Below are positions 1 to 8,180 of a stretch of 64,000 nucleotides of DNA, in pieces (position 1 is the first letter of the stretch; every line of letters starts with the position of its first letter). The notes beneath the pieces are model-generated. The model was not told the DNA's origin, made no database searches, and saw only the letters and a program-made list of their open reading frames with translations. Made by a program: the position numbers and the translations under genes. The DNA is taken from NCBI RefSeq assembly GCF_003044275.1, contig NZ_PZPL01000001.1, forward strand, positions 3,038,001 through 3,102,000. The letters run 5' to 3'. The DNA is from Rathayibacter caricis DSM 15933. GTDB taxonomy: Bacteria; Actinomycetota; Actinomycetes; Actinomycetales; Microbacteriaceae.

Positions 1-273
1 GCGGAGGTCGTGCTTCTCGGCGGCGGCGATGATCTCGGCGGCGAGGCGCCCGTAGTACGGCCGGTCGATCTCGGGCACCGCGAGTCCGATGGTGCCGGTG
101 CGTCCCGTCCGCAGGTTCCGCGCGGCGACGTTGACCCGGTAGTCGAGCCGCGTGATCACGTCGAGCACCTTCTCGCGCGTGGTCTCGCGGACGTGCGGGT
201 GGTCGTTCAGCACGTGCGACACGGTCATCGCCGAGACCCCGGCCTCTTTCGCCACGTCGTGGATCGTCACCAT
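1..273 (-). CDS. LacI-family transcriptional regulator (N-terminal part, cut by window edge)
   Basis: Only the first 91 codons are inside the window. The protein opens MVTIHDVAKEAGVSAMTVSH, the classic LacI-family helix-turn-helix, followed by the hinge helix (VNVAARNLRTGRTGTIG) and the beginning of the periplasmic-binding-protein-like sensor domain (VPEIDRPYYGRLAAEI). The ATG overlaps the stop of the upstream GH43 gene (ATGGTGA), so it is the last known gene of the sugar operon starting near 5.35 kb. By family knowledge it should bind a sugar or glycoside and repress its own operon; two TATCGATA-centred operators lie at the operon promoter. The ligand cannot be read from the sequence. Confidence 0.93.
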   Translation of the reverse strand, partial: MVTIHDVAKEAGVSAMTVSHVLNDHPHVRETTREKVLDVITRLDYRVNVAARNLRTGRTGTIGLAVPEIDRPYYGRLAAEIIAAAEKHDLR

Positions 274-1223
274 GACGCACCTCCTCCCCTCGAGCTTCCC
301 ACGGGTGCAGGCCCGATCCCGGCACGGGAGCGGAGTCGTGCCGCTTCGTCGTCGGTGAGCGCGAGGAGCGACCCGTGGCGCGCGTCGTCGGGTAGACACG
401 CGCCACGGACCGGTTCGAACCCTCCCTTCCCGGGTCGGGCGGAGGAGAAGACGCGGTACCCGCGCAGGCCGAACTCGTCGATCAGCAGCCAGGTCGCGGC
501 CCCGTCGGCGGAGCGGATGACCGCGGGACCTTCTCCGCGGGCGAGCTCGGGGCGGCCGATCCCCGTCCGCACGGTCTCGAAGCGGCCGTCGAGGGACGCT
601 CCGCGCGCGAGCGTGATCGAGGTCGCGTCGGCTCCCACCGGCGTCTCGACAGTGAAGCGGAGCCACTCGTCGCCGTCGGGGAGGAACGTCGCGTCGATGA
701 CGTCGCGACCGGTGTCCAGGGCGGCCCTCGCGGGGGAGAAGCGCACGAAGTCCTCCGTCTCGACGACGAGGATCCTCTGGTGGACGGCGGTGCCGCGATC
801 CTGCCCGGGCGGGAAGAGCGCGCTCGAGAAGAAGACCTGCCAGCAGCCGTGCTCCTCGTTCCGGTACGCCTTCGGCGCCCACGCGTTGCCCGCCTCCTCC
901 GGAGCGACGGCTCGCAGTTGGGGATCGCCCCAGTCGACGAGATCCGACGACTCCCACACCAGGATCGACCGGCTGCCGTGCCGCACCGCCCGGTGCCAGT
1001 CGTCGTCCTCCGTGCGCAGGTCCGTGGCGAGCAGCACGACCCGTCCCGAGGCGGTGTCCCGCACGAGGAACGGGTCCCGGGCGCCGCGCTCGCCCACGTT
1101 CGAGCACAGCGGCCCGCCCGGCAGTGCGTGGAAGACGAGCGGAGTCGCGTCCGCGCTCACGGCGAACCGCACGGCCTCCCCACCGGGCCCCGGGAGGAAG
1201 TAGGCGAGGAGGTACCCGGTCAC
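267..1223 (-). CDS. Glycoside hydrolase family 43 protein (arabinosidase/xylosidase-like)
   Basis: This is a 318-residue predicted five-bladed beta-propeller hydrolase. It shows RDPFLVRD (candidate catalytic base Asp), DVIDATFLPDGDEW (pKa-modulating Asp) and GEGPAVIRS (general acid Glu), spaced as in GH43. There is no signal peptide, so it is probably cytoplasmic and acts on imported oligosaccharides. The GTG start at 1223 overlaps the stop of the upstream permease (GTGA); the open frame extends further upstream but only as an antisense-quality shadow inside the permease. It lies between the ABC permeases and the LacI regulator. Substrate (arabinofuranosyl or xylosyl) is inferred from the family only. 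Confidence 0.8.
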   Translation of the reverse strand: MTGYLLAYFLPGPGGEAVRFAVSADATPLVFHALPGGPLCSNVGERGARDPFLVRDTASGRVVLLATDLRTEDDDWHRAVRHGSRSILVWESSDLVDWGDPQLRAVAPEEAGNAWAPKAYRNEEHGCWQVFFSSALFPPGQDRGTAVHQRILVVETEDFVRFSPARAALDTGRDVIDATFLPDGDEWLRFTVETPVGADATSITLARGASLDGRFETVRTGIGRPELARGEGPAVIRSADGAATWLLIDEFGLRGYRVFSSARPGKGGFEPVRGACLPDDARHGSLLALTDDEAARLRSRAGIGPAPVGSSRGGGASW

Positions 1224-2131
1224 CCCTTCACGCTGCCGGACACCAGACCGCCCACGATGTGCTTCTGCATCAGGACGAAGAAGACCACCATCGGCAGCAG
1301 CACGACGACGCTCAGCGTGAGGAACGCGGGCCAATTCACTCCGAACTGCCCGACCGCCTTGTACACCTGCAGCACGAGCGTCTGCTTCTCGGACGAGCTG
1401 ATGAAGACGTTCGGGGTGATGAAGTCGTTCCAGACCCACATCGTCTGGAAGACGCCCACGGTGATGAGGATCGGCCGGATCAGGGGGAGCACGATGCGCC
1501 AGTAGATCTGCCACGGACCCGCCCCGTCGATCCGCGCGGCCTCGAAGATCTCGAGCGGGAGCGACTTCATGTACCCCTGGATCAGGAAGTAGCAGAAGAT
1601 CGACCCCGCGGCGTAGAGCAGGATCAGCCCCTCCAGGCTGTCGACCAGACCGGCGCTCGCCAGGAGGCGGTAGAGCGGGATCAGCGTCGCCTGACCGGGC
1701 ACCAGGAACGCGATGATCAGCACGACCGACACGATCCGGGTGAGGAGCGTGGTGCGCAGCAGCATCGCGTAGGCCGCCATCGAGCCCACGAGGAGCATGA
1801 GCGCCACCGACACGACCGTGACGTAGAACGTGTTCGCGAAGGCTCCGACGATCGGGACGGAGGCGAACACGTCGGCGTAGTTGCGGAAGTCGAGGCGGGT
1901 CGGCAGGGCGAACGGAGCGTTCGACACCTCCTGCTGCGTCTTCAGCGTGCTGACGACGATGTAGTAGAAGGGTGCGCCGACCAGCGCGGCCAGCGCGATC
2001 ATGCCGATGCTGGTCAGGGCGCCCGCCACTCCGCGACGGCGCTGAGCGCGCGTCCGTCGCGGGCGTCGGCGAAGGACGGGGGGATCGGCGACCGGCGGTG
2101 CCGGGGGCAGGGAGACCGCGGTGGTGGTCAT
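1220..2131 (-). CDS. ABC sugar transporter permease (MalG type)
   Basis: 303 residues with about six membrane segments and the inner-membrane permease loop EAARIDGAGPWQIYWRIVLP, which contacts the ATPase. A basic proline-rich N-terminus (residues 1-32) precedes the first membrane helix. It resembles the MalG/CUT1 family used for oligosaccharide import. ATG at 2131 overlaps the stop of the partner permease (ATGA), indicating translational coupling. No ATP-binding subunit is encoded in this operon, so a shared MsiK-like ATPase elsewhere in the genome is expected; this is common in Actinobacteria for CUT1 systems. Confidence 0.93.
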   Translation of the reverse strand: MTTTAVSLPPAPPVADPPVLRRRPRRTRAQRRRGVAGALTSIGMIALAALVGAPFYYIVVSTLKTQQEVSNAPFALPTRLDFRNYADVFASVPIVGAFANTFYVTVVSVALMLLVGSMAAYAMLLRTTLLTRIVSVVLIIAFLVPGQATLIPLYRLLASAGLVDSLEGLILLYAAGSIFCYFLIQGYMKSLPLEIFEAARIDGAGPWQIYWRIVLPLIRPILITVGVFQTMWVWNDFITPNVFISSSEKQTLVLQVYKAVGQFGVNWPAFLTLSVVVLLPMVVFFVLMQKHIVGGLVSGSVKG

Positions 2132-3072
2132 GAGGTCCTCTCCTCGAATCGGCGCGAGATGAGCAGCTGCACGGCGACGATCGAGCCGACGACGAGCAGG
2201 AACACGACGGCGAGGGCCGAGGCCTTGCCGAACTGCGCCTGGCCGACTCCGTTCTGGATGATCGACTGCGTGATCGTGTAGGTCGAGAACCCAGGACCGC
2301 CCTTGGTCAGGGTGAAGGGCAGGTCGTAGACCTTCAGCCCGCCCGTCATGAGGAGCAGCGTGCTGACCGTCACCGCGGGGGCGAGCAGGGGGAGGGTGAT
2401 CGAGAAGAAGCGCCGCACGGCCGACGCTCCGTCGATGCGGGCGACCTCGTAGTAGTCCTCGGGGATCGACTGCAGATAGGCGAGATAGAGGATCGCGTGC
2501 CAGCCGGTGCTCGACCAGACGCCCACGACGATGACCGAGAGCTGGGCGAGGGTGCCGTTCGAGAGCCACGGCACCGGACCGAGCCCAGCGACGGTCTCGA
2601 GCACCCGGTTGATGGCTCCGGAGCCCAGCGGCGACAGGATCAGGCCCCAGACGAGGCCGAGGATCGCGATGCTGGGGATGGCCGGGAAGAAGAGGACGGC
2701 CCGGACCGCTCCGCGACCGACGAAGGGGCGGTTGAGGACGAGGGCCAGAGGGATCGCCAGCGCAGTGACGAGGACCGTGGTCCCGAGGCTGTAGGTCAGC
2801 GTGAAGAGGAGCCCGGCCAGCATCGCCGGGTCGCGGACGATGCTGGCGTAGTTCGCGAGTCCGACGAACTCGGAGTCGACGGAGTAGCCGTCGAAGTCGG
2901 TCAGGCTGAAGTAGAACGACTGGGCGAGCGGCACGGCGAAGAGCAGGACGAAGACGAGCACGATCGGCACGAGGAACAGGCTCGTGCTGATGGTCTCGCG
3001 ACGCCGGAGCGGATCGATGCGGGCGCGCCGGACAAGGGCGGCTCCGCGGTGCGGTGCGGTGAGGGCAGACAT
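2128..3072 (-). CDS. ABC sugar transporter permease (MalF type)
   Basis: 314 residues with six predicted membrane helices and the EAA-type loop YEVARIDGASAVRRFFSITL near residue 215. The sequence GGPGFSTYTITQSI is typical of the MalF-like CUT1 subunit. It forms the heterodimeric channel with the downstream MalG-type permease, and its gene lies just after the solute-binding lipoprotein gene. An ATG 49 bp downstream of the binding-protein stop is the chosen start, with a GGAG-like Shine-Dalgarno. Confidence 0.93.
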   Translation of the reverse strand: MSALTAPHRGAALVRRARIDPLRRRETISTSLFLVPIVLVFVLLFAVPLAQSFYFSLTDFDGYSVDSEFVGLANYASIVRDPAMLAGLLFTLTYSLGTTVLVTALAIPLALVLNRPFVGRGAVRAVLFFPAIPSIAILGLVWGLILSPLGSGAINRVLETVAGLGPVPWLSNGTLAQLSVIVVGVWSSTGWHAILYLAYLQSIPEDYYEVARIDGASAVRRFFSITLPLLAPAVTVSTLLLMTGGLKVYDLPFTLTKGGPGFSTYTITQSIIQNGVGQAQFGKASALAVVFLLVVGSIVAVQLLISRRFEERTS

Positions 3073-3120
3073 GGTTCTCCGTTCCCGGAGGGCCGGCCCG
3101 GCCGGAGCCGGGCCGAGCCC

Positions 3121-4371
3121 TCAGCCCTGCGACTCGAGTCGCGCCTGCAGCGCCGCCGAGACGTCCTCGGGGGAGGCCTGCCCCTGCACGAGCAGCTGGA
3201 TCTGAGCGACCGCCTCGGTGCTCAGAGCGTCCTGCTCGCGCGGCCAGGCGATCGAGGGGAGGTAGAAGCGCCCCTCCTGCAGTCCGGCGAGGTTCGGCTC
3301 GAGCGCCGGGTCGACGACCGGCGTGTAGTTGGCGGTCGTCGTCAGCGCGGAGGTGCCCTCCTGATAGATCCGGACGCCCTCCTCGCTGCCGAGGAAGCTC
3401 AGGAACGCCTCGGCCTCGGCCTCGTGGTCGGTCTTCGCGTTGATCGCGAAGCCCGGGGATGCGGCTCCGGCCCAGAACCCGGCTCCGTCGAGAGTGGGGA
3501 AGGGAGCGAACTCGACGTCGAGATCCGGGGCCTTCTCGCGGACAGCGGGCAGGTTCCACGGTCCGGCAGCGATCATCGCGACGCGTCCGTTCGCGAACTC
3601 GTCCACGATCTGGTCGCCGGTCAGGCTGACGACGTCCTGGCTCATCAGCCCGCTGGTGAGCAGCTCGCTCCAGGCGGCGAGCGGCTCGTCCCAAAGGTCG
3701 CCGAACTCGGCGCTCCCGTCGAAGATCGCCTCGTCGACCTCGCCGCCCTGCTCGGCGTCGACCGAGCCGACCATCGCCGACAGGCCCATCGGGATCTGCG
3801 TGGCGGCGTCGTAGTACGGCACGACTCCGGTGTCCTTGACGCTCGACAGTGCGTCGAGGAAGCCGTCCCAGTCGGTCGGCACCTCCGTGACGCCCGCCGC
3901 CTCCAGAAGTGCCCGGTTGTAGAGGATCCCGCCGGCCCAGGAGGAGGTCGACATGCCGTACGCCTTGCCGTCACTGCTGTACGTCTCGGTGTTGTACGGC
4001 GACATCTCGGCCATGAACGGCTCGTCGGTCAGGTCTTTCACGAAGCCGCCGTCGATGAGGTTCGTCTTGTTCTCGGCGGCGATCAGGAACACGTCCGCCG
4101 CGTTGTTCCCCGCGAGGCGGGTCTGCAGGGTCGAGACGTACTCGGCGACCGGAGGCGCGTTCGAGAACTCGACCGAGATGTCCGGGTTCGCTGCTTCGAA
4201 GGCCTCGATGACCGGCGTCATCGTCGCCTCGTTGTCCCAGGAGAAGAAGCTGAGCTCGGTCTTCCCGGAGTCGGCGCCGGCGGAGCCGCAGGCGGTCAGG
4301 GAGAAGGCGCTCGCCGCGGCGACGGCGAGGGCGGCCGTGCGGAGGGCGACGGTGTGGGGGCGATGCGACAT
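3121..4371 (-). CDS. ABC transporter extracellular sugar-binding lipoprotein
   Basis: 416 residues. A signal peptide ends in the lipobox LTAC with the acylated cysteine at about residue 28, so the protein is membrane-anchored outside the cell. The mature part (SFFSWDNEATMTPVIEAFEAANPDI...) is a CUT1-type solute-binding protein, ending in QARLESQG. ATG at 4371 is preceded by GAGGAA. It delivers the sugar to the two permeases downstream. The ligand is unknown; the flanking GH43 enzymes suggest an arabino- or xylo-oligosaccharide. Confidence 0.93.
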   Translation of the reverse strand: MSHRPHTVALRTAALAVAAASAFSLTACGSAGADSGKTELSFFSWDNEATMTPVIEAFEAANPDISVEFSNAPPVAEYVSTLQTRLAGNNAADVFLIAAENKTNLIDGGFVKDLTDEPFMAEMSPYNTETYSSDGKAYGMSTSSWAGGILYNRALLEAAGVTEVPTDWDGFLDALSSVKDTGVVPYYDAATQIPMGLSAMVGSVDAEQGGEVDEAIFDGSAEFGDLWDEPLAAWSELLTSGLMSQDVVSLTGDQIVDEFANGRVAMIAAGPWNLPAVREKAPDLDVEFAPFPTLDGAGFWAGAASPGFAINAKTDHEAEAEAFLSFLGSEEGVRIYQEGTSALTTTANYTPVVDPALEPNLAGLQEGRFYLPSIAWPREQDALSTEAVAQIQLLVQGQASPEDVSAALQARLESQG

Positions 4372-4403
4372 TGCATTCCTCGTTCTGTGAAGGGTGGGTG
4401 GGA

Positions 4404-5291
4404 TCAGGAGAGGGGGAGTCGGAGGTGGGCGTGCCGGGGGACCACGGGCACGAGCCGGTCGCCGTCGTGGTGGAGCAGGTCGAAGACGATCTCGCGGTGC
4501 ACCCCGTCTCCGCCCGGCACGGCGAAGCGGTGGTAGGCGATGACCCAGTCGTCCGTGCCGGGGACGCGGCAGATCGAGTGGTGACCGGTCGCGAGGATGC
4601 CCTCGGCGGTGTTCTTCTCGAGCAGGACGCCGCCGTCGGTCCACGGGCCGAACAGACTGCTGCCGACCGCCCAGCGCACGCGGTAGTCCTCCTCCCTGGT
4701 GTCGTTCTCGGACCAGGTCAGGAAGTAGGAGTCGCCGCGCCGGTGCAGGTGCGCCGCCTCCCGGAACCCGGTCGGCACCCAGGAGTGCACCGCGTCCTCG
4801 TGGAACGACATCAGGTCGTCGCCGAGGCGCACCAGGTGGGCGACGGAGTTGCCCCAGAGCAGGTAGACCGCCCCGTCGTCGTCGACGAACACCGACGGAT
4901 CGATGGCGGTGCCGGGGAAGCGGCCTGCGGGCACGAGGGGGGTGCCGAGGTCGGCGTAGGGGCCCGCGGCATCGGAGGCGCGGGCCACTCCGATGCTGTT
5001 GCCCGCCGTGAAGTAGAGGTAGTGGGTGCCGTCCCGCTCGAGAGCGGCGGGCGCCCAGGCGAAGGAGTCGGCCCAGGCGACGTCGCGACCGAGGCGCAGG
5101 ATCTCGCCCTCGTCCGTCCAGTCGACCAGGTCGGGGGAGGAGTAGCACCGGAAGGCCCGGCTGCCCCAGTCGTGGATGCCGTCGGTCGTCGGGAAGAGGT
5201 GCCATCTGCCGCCGGAGACGACGAGCGACGGATCGGCGAGGAAGCGCTCCAGAGGCGAGGGGGAGGGTGCCCTCGTGTCGGTGTCGTGCAT
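4404..5291 (-). CDS. Glycoside hydrolase family 43 protein, first gene of operon
   Basis: 295 residues. GH43 landmarks are LADPSLV at the N-terminus (catalytic base Asp), AIDPSVFVDDDG near residue 160 (modulating Asp), REAAHLHRRGDSYFLTWS near residue 200 (the general-acid position, EAAHL where many members have EGPHL) and a late GHHSI histidine. No signal peptide is seen. ATG at 5291 is preceded by AGGAG and lies 56 bp from the promoter -10; the longer open frame would start upstream of the promoter and is rejected. It is a second, different GH43 in the same operon, so the two may cleave successive linkages of one imported oligosaccharide (inference). Confidence 0.83.
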   Translation of the reverse strand: MHDTDTRAPSPSPLERFLADPSLVVSGGRWHLFPTTDGIHDWGSRAFRCYSSPDLVDWTDEGEILRLGRDVAWADSFAWAPAALERDGTHYLYFTAGNSIGVARASDAAGPYADLGTPLVPAGRFPGTAIDPSVFVDDDGAVYLLWGNSVAHLVRLGDDLMSFHEDAVHSWVPTGFREAAHLHRRGDSYFLTWSENDTREEDYRVRWAVGSSLFGPWTDGGVLLEKNTAEGILATGHHSICRVPGTDDWVIAYHRFAVPGGDGVHREIVFDLLHHDGDRLVPVVPRHAHLRLPLS

Positions 5292-5313
5292 CGCACTCCT
5301 TCGTGCTCGCGTT

Positions 5314-5329
5314 CCTGTATCGATACAGG
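5314..5329. promoter_or_regulatory. LacI-type operator O1 (perfect 16-bp palindrome)
   Basis: CCTGTATCGATACAGG is a perfect palindrome in the transcribed leader of the sugar operon. Its TATCGATA core is repeated at operator O2 exactly 22 bp away, about two helical turns, which fits cooperative binding by the LacI-family product encoded at the end of the operon. Confidence 0.8.
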
Positions 5330-5337
5330 TCCGGCCA

Positions 5338-5349
5338 TGTATCGATAAA
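5338..5349. promoter_or_regulatory. LacI-type operator O2 overlapping -10
   Basis: TGTATCGATAAA shares the TATCGATA core with O1 and overlaps the -10 hexamer, so a bound repressor would block RNA polymerase directly. Confidence 0.72.
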
Positions 5350-5375
5350 GTACGTCGCGGCCGAAGCCGTGTCAA
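5347..5375 (-). promoter_or_regulatory. Sigma-A promoter of the sugar operon
   Basis: Read on the minus strand there is TTGACA (5375-5370), a spacer of exactly 17 bp and TACTTT (5352-5347). It points into the GH43 gene beginning at 5291 and is overlapped or followed by two LacI-type operators. Confidence 0.8.
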
Positions 5376-5424
5376 AAGAGCGGAGGAGTGACTCCTCGCC
5401 CGGGGCGCCTGCTGCGGCGTCAGG

Positions 5425-6150
5425 TCACGCCGCGCCGGCGATGCCCCCGACCACCAGGCCCGCACCACCGAGCGCCGCGACGACGAGGGTGACCCGTCGC
5501 ACCGCTGCGGCCGACACCCGGGGCGCGACGAGCATCGCCAGGATCGTCCCGAGGGCGAGTCCGGCCAGCGCCCAGCCCAGTCCCGACAGATCAGCCGGGG
5601 ACGGGCCGAGCACCAGCAGCGTCAGCAGGTTGAGGGGGAGCGCGAACGCCTGGAGGGTCGCGCTCGCGACGACGGGTGTCCAGCGGCGCTGGGCGGCGAA
5701 GAGGGCGACGGGCGGACCGCCGGCGCCCGCCAGCACGGTGAAGACTCCGCTGAGCGCCCCGGCGAGGACCGCGCCCCGCGCGCCGTCGAGGAACGGGAGT
5801 GCACGTCCGCCTACCACGAGCGCCGTCGCGAGCAGGATCACCACTCCCGCGACGACGGCGAGGGCCGCGGGCCGGACGGCGTCCAGCAGGAGTGCCGCCG
5901 GCACGACCAGCAGTGCCGCGGGCACGAGGAGGCGCAGTGCCTCCGCCGGACGCACGTGCCGGAACGACCGGACGAGGACGACCGCGTTGAGGACGATCGA
6001 CAGTGCCAGCACAGTGCGGACGCCGCGGTCGTGGCCGAGCGCGAGCACGAGCAGGGGAGAGGTGACCAGCGCGAATCCGACTCCCGACAGCACCTGGCAC
6101 ACCGCGCCGACGGCGACCACGAGCAGGACGAGCGCGCTCAGCGCCGCCAC
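5425..6150 (-). CDS. TauE/SafE-family membrane transporter
   Basis: 241 residues, almost entirely hydrophobic, with about eight predicted membrane helices. The two-repeat layout (LSGVGFALVTSPLLVLALG near the N-terminus and GVFTVLAGAGGPPVALF in the middle) is typical of the TauE/SafE family of sulfite, sulfoacetate or related anion exporters. The GTG start at 6150 has a GGGAG Shine-Dalgarno. It probably shares a transcript with the small membrane protein gene 49 bp upstream. The actual substrate is not evident, as no sulfur genes are near. Confidence 0.82.
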   Translation of the reverse strand: MAALSALVLLVVAVGAVCQVLSGVGFALVTSPLLVLALGHDRGVRTVLALSIVLNAVVLVRSFRHVRPAEALRLLVPAALLVVPAALLLDAVRPAALAVVAGVVILLATALVVGGRALPFLDGARGAVLAGALSGVFTVLAGAGGPPVALFAAQRRWTPVVASATLQAFALPLNLLTLLVLGPSPADLSGLGWALAGLALGTILAMLVAPRVSAAAVRRVTLVVAALGGAGLVVGGIAGAA

Positions 6151-6199
6151 GGACGGCTCCCTCTCCGGATCCGAACGGCGGCAGGAGCGACGTGGGTGA

Positions 6200-6451
6200 T
6201 CAACGGCTCGCGTCCTGCGCGCGAGGTCGGCGGAGGCGCAGGGCGGTCCGGACGACGATCACCGCGACGATCACGAGCCAGACCCAGAGGTTCGCCGGAG
6301 CTCCGAGAAGAGACCGGTGCGCCGTCTCGCACCGCGACGCCGACGGCTCGACGGCGTCGTAGCAGGTGGAGACGGTCGAGAGCGGCGCGAGGACGAGGGT
6401 CGCCAGGAGCACGAGACCGATGCCGGTCAGGAGGATCAGCGGTCGCGACAT
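6200..6451 (-). CDS. Small two-helix membrane protein, unknown function
   Basis: 83 residues with a hydrophobic helix at about residues 5-27, an exterior loop carrying two cysteines (STCYDAVEPSASRCETAH), a second helix at about 50-70 and a basic C-terminal tail. The paired cysteines in the loop could form a disulfide. It precedes the TauE/SafE gene in the same direction. I do not recognise the family. Codon use (GC-rich third positions) supports a real gene. Confidence 0.55.
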   Translation of the reverse strand: MSRPLILLTGIGLVLLATLVLAPLSTVSTCYDAVEPSASRCETAHRSLLGAPANLWVWLVIVAVIVVRTALRLRRPRAQDASR

Positions 6452-6506
6452 GTCCCGATCCGATCAGATCGCGTGGGCGCAGGAGGCGCGACTCGCCCGG
6501 AGCGCA

Positions 6507-6541
6507 CGAAGGCCCGCCGATCGGTGACCGGCGGGCCTTCG
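6507..6541 (-). terminator. Strong hairpin terminator after MFS gene
   Basis: CGAAGGCCCGCCG pairs perfectly with CGGCGGGCCTTCG (13 bp) around a 9-nt loop, 23 bp after the stop of the MFS gene. No long U tract follows, as is usual in high-GC actinobacteria. Confidence 0.78.
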
Positions 6542-6564
6542 CAGGAAGGGTGGCGCGGCCCGCC

Positions 6565-7899
6565 CTACCTGACCTTCTTGATCGGGAAGATGACCAGCGC
6601 TCCGATGATCGCGGCGACCGCGCAGACGGAGAACCAGAGTGCGTAGTTGTTGCCCGACGGGTCGCTGACGTAGACGAGGATGCCGCCGATGAGCGGCGCG
6701 ATCGTCTGGGGGAGGGCGTTGGCGATGTTGAAGACGCCGAGGTCCTTGCCCGAGTTCTCGGGGTCGGGGAGGACGTCCACGACGAGGGCGAGGTCGACGC
6801 CGACGTAGATGCCGTAGGCGATGCCGAGCAGCGCCTCGAGGATGTAGAAGGTGGGGACGTCCTGCACGAAGATCAGCGCGAAGGTCCCGATCGCGAACAG
6901 CGCGGTGGAGCTCCAGACGAAGACCTTGCGCCGCCCGATCCGGTCCGACAGCCAGCCGGCGAAGTAGCTGGCTCCGACCAGGGTGGCGGTGTAGATGAGC
7001 ACGCTCGTCGTGATGACGCCGGGGATGTCCTCGGCGTCGACGCCGATGTGGTTGAGGAGGTAGAAGAAGCGGAACGTCGTGAAGCCGAAGCTCGCGAAGG
7101 TGATGAGGAAGCGGGACCACCAGGCGAGCGCGTAGTCGGGGTTCTTGCGCGGGCTGACCCAGAAGGTCTCGGCCCAGTCGCGGAGGGTCGCACGCGGCGG
7201 AGCGGCGGGCAGGCGGCGGTCGGGGAGGACGACGGCGAAGACGACCATGACGATGATGGCGAGGACCGAGGGGCCGACGAAGAGGATGAGGAGCTGGTCC
7301 TGGAACGCCTGTGCGACGTAGGTGCCGCCGAGGACGCCGACGTTCTGCGCGATGCCGAGGGCCGCGGTGATCTTGCCGCGCTGGAACTTGGGCACCTGGT
7401 CGGCGATCGTCGCGATGAAGGGGGCGAGCGTCATGTTGGCGCCGAGCTGGGCGAGCGACCAGCCGACCGTGGCGAGGAGGAGGCTGGGCGCCAGCGCCAT
7501 GATCACGAAGGCGACGGTCATGATGACCGTGCCGGCGACGATCCAGACGCGTCGGCGGCCGAAGCGGCTCGTCGTGCGGTCCGAGAGACGACCGAAGACG
7601 ACGTTCGCGATCGTGGCGAACAGGGCACCGAATCCGCCCAGCACCGCTGCGGCTCCGGTCGCACCGTTCGCGTCGATGACGCCCGCGTCGACGAACGACT
7701 GGATCTTGATCCCGATGCCGACGATCGCCGGCCCCAGCAGGGCGATGAAGAACACCAGCTGCGCCGCGAGCAGCCAGAAGATGTAGCTCCCCTTGGCGGG
7801 CTCGGTCGGCTCCGGGAAGCCCTGGTCGCGCCTGACCGTCGCGGTCGCCGTCGTCATTCCGGACGGCATACCCGCCGCGGATCCACTCGCAGTTGTCAT
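6565..7899 (-). CDS. MFS transporter (SLC45/GPH-like sugar transporter)
   Basis: 444 residues with about 12 membrane helices. MFS signatures are visible in the loop after the second helix (GRLSDRTTSRFGRRRVWI) and again in the second half (GWLSDRIGRRKVFVWSS). The long soluble N-terminus (residues 1-35) and the pattern of the first half resemble SLC45/GPH-like sugar-proton symporters in Actinobacteria. The ATG at 7899 has GAGGA upstream; an internal ATG at residue 15 is possible. It stands alone between a terminator and a divergent gene, with a near-palindrome in its leader that could be a repressor site. The substrate is unknown. Confidence 0.85.
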   Translation of the reverse strand: MTTASGSAAGMPSGMTTATATVRRDQGFPEPTEPAKGSYIFWLLAAQLVFFIALLGPAIVGIGIKIQSFVDAGVIDANGATGAAAVLGGFGALFATIANVVFGRLSDRTTSRFGRRRVWIVAGTVIMTVAFVIMALAPSLLLATVGWSLAQLGANMTLAPFIATIADQVPKFQRGKITAALGIAQNVGVLGGTYVAQAFQDQLLILFVGPSVLAIIVMVVFAVVLPDRRLPAAPPRATLRDWAETFWVSPRKNPDYALAWWSRFLITFASFGFTTFRFFYLLNHIGVDAEDIPGVITTSVLIYTATLVGASYFAGWLSDRIGRRKVFVWSSTALFAIGTFALIFVQDVPTFYILEALLGIAYGIYVGVDLALVVDVLPDPENSGKDLGVFNIANALPQTIAPLIGGILVYVSDPSGNNYALWFSVCAVAAIIGALVIFPIKKVR

Positions 7900-7952
7900 C
7901 TCTGAGTCCTCTCACCGTTGAGTCGACGGGTCTCCACAGCCTCTGCCGAAAA

Positions 7953-7967
7953 CCGAACGTCGTTTGG
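7953..7967. promoter_or_regulatory. Near-palindromic operator candidate upstream of MFS gene
   Basis: CCGAACGTCGTTTGG is a 15-bp dyad with one mismatched pair, centred 61 bp upstream of the MFS start. The surrounding 7900-8180 stretch has no gene; it is locally less GC-rich and must hold the divergent MFS and LCP promoters. The LacI-like AACG/CGTT arms make a repressor site plausible. Confidence 0.4.
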
Positions 7968-8180
7968 GAACTGAGTATGCACGGGGCGGATCGACGCCGC
8001 AAGAGATCGGACGCAGAAAATCCGACCGATGTATGGTTTTCACGTCGTGGCAGGGACGCCCGACGGATCGGAGCAGAACCACGGCCCCGGCCGCCCGCCG
8101 CGACCCCGCCGATGGCGTGCCCGCCGCGTGAGGACACGCCGGTGAGCACCCGGGGGCCGCGCGTCGGGGAGACTGTCGGA

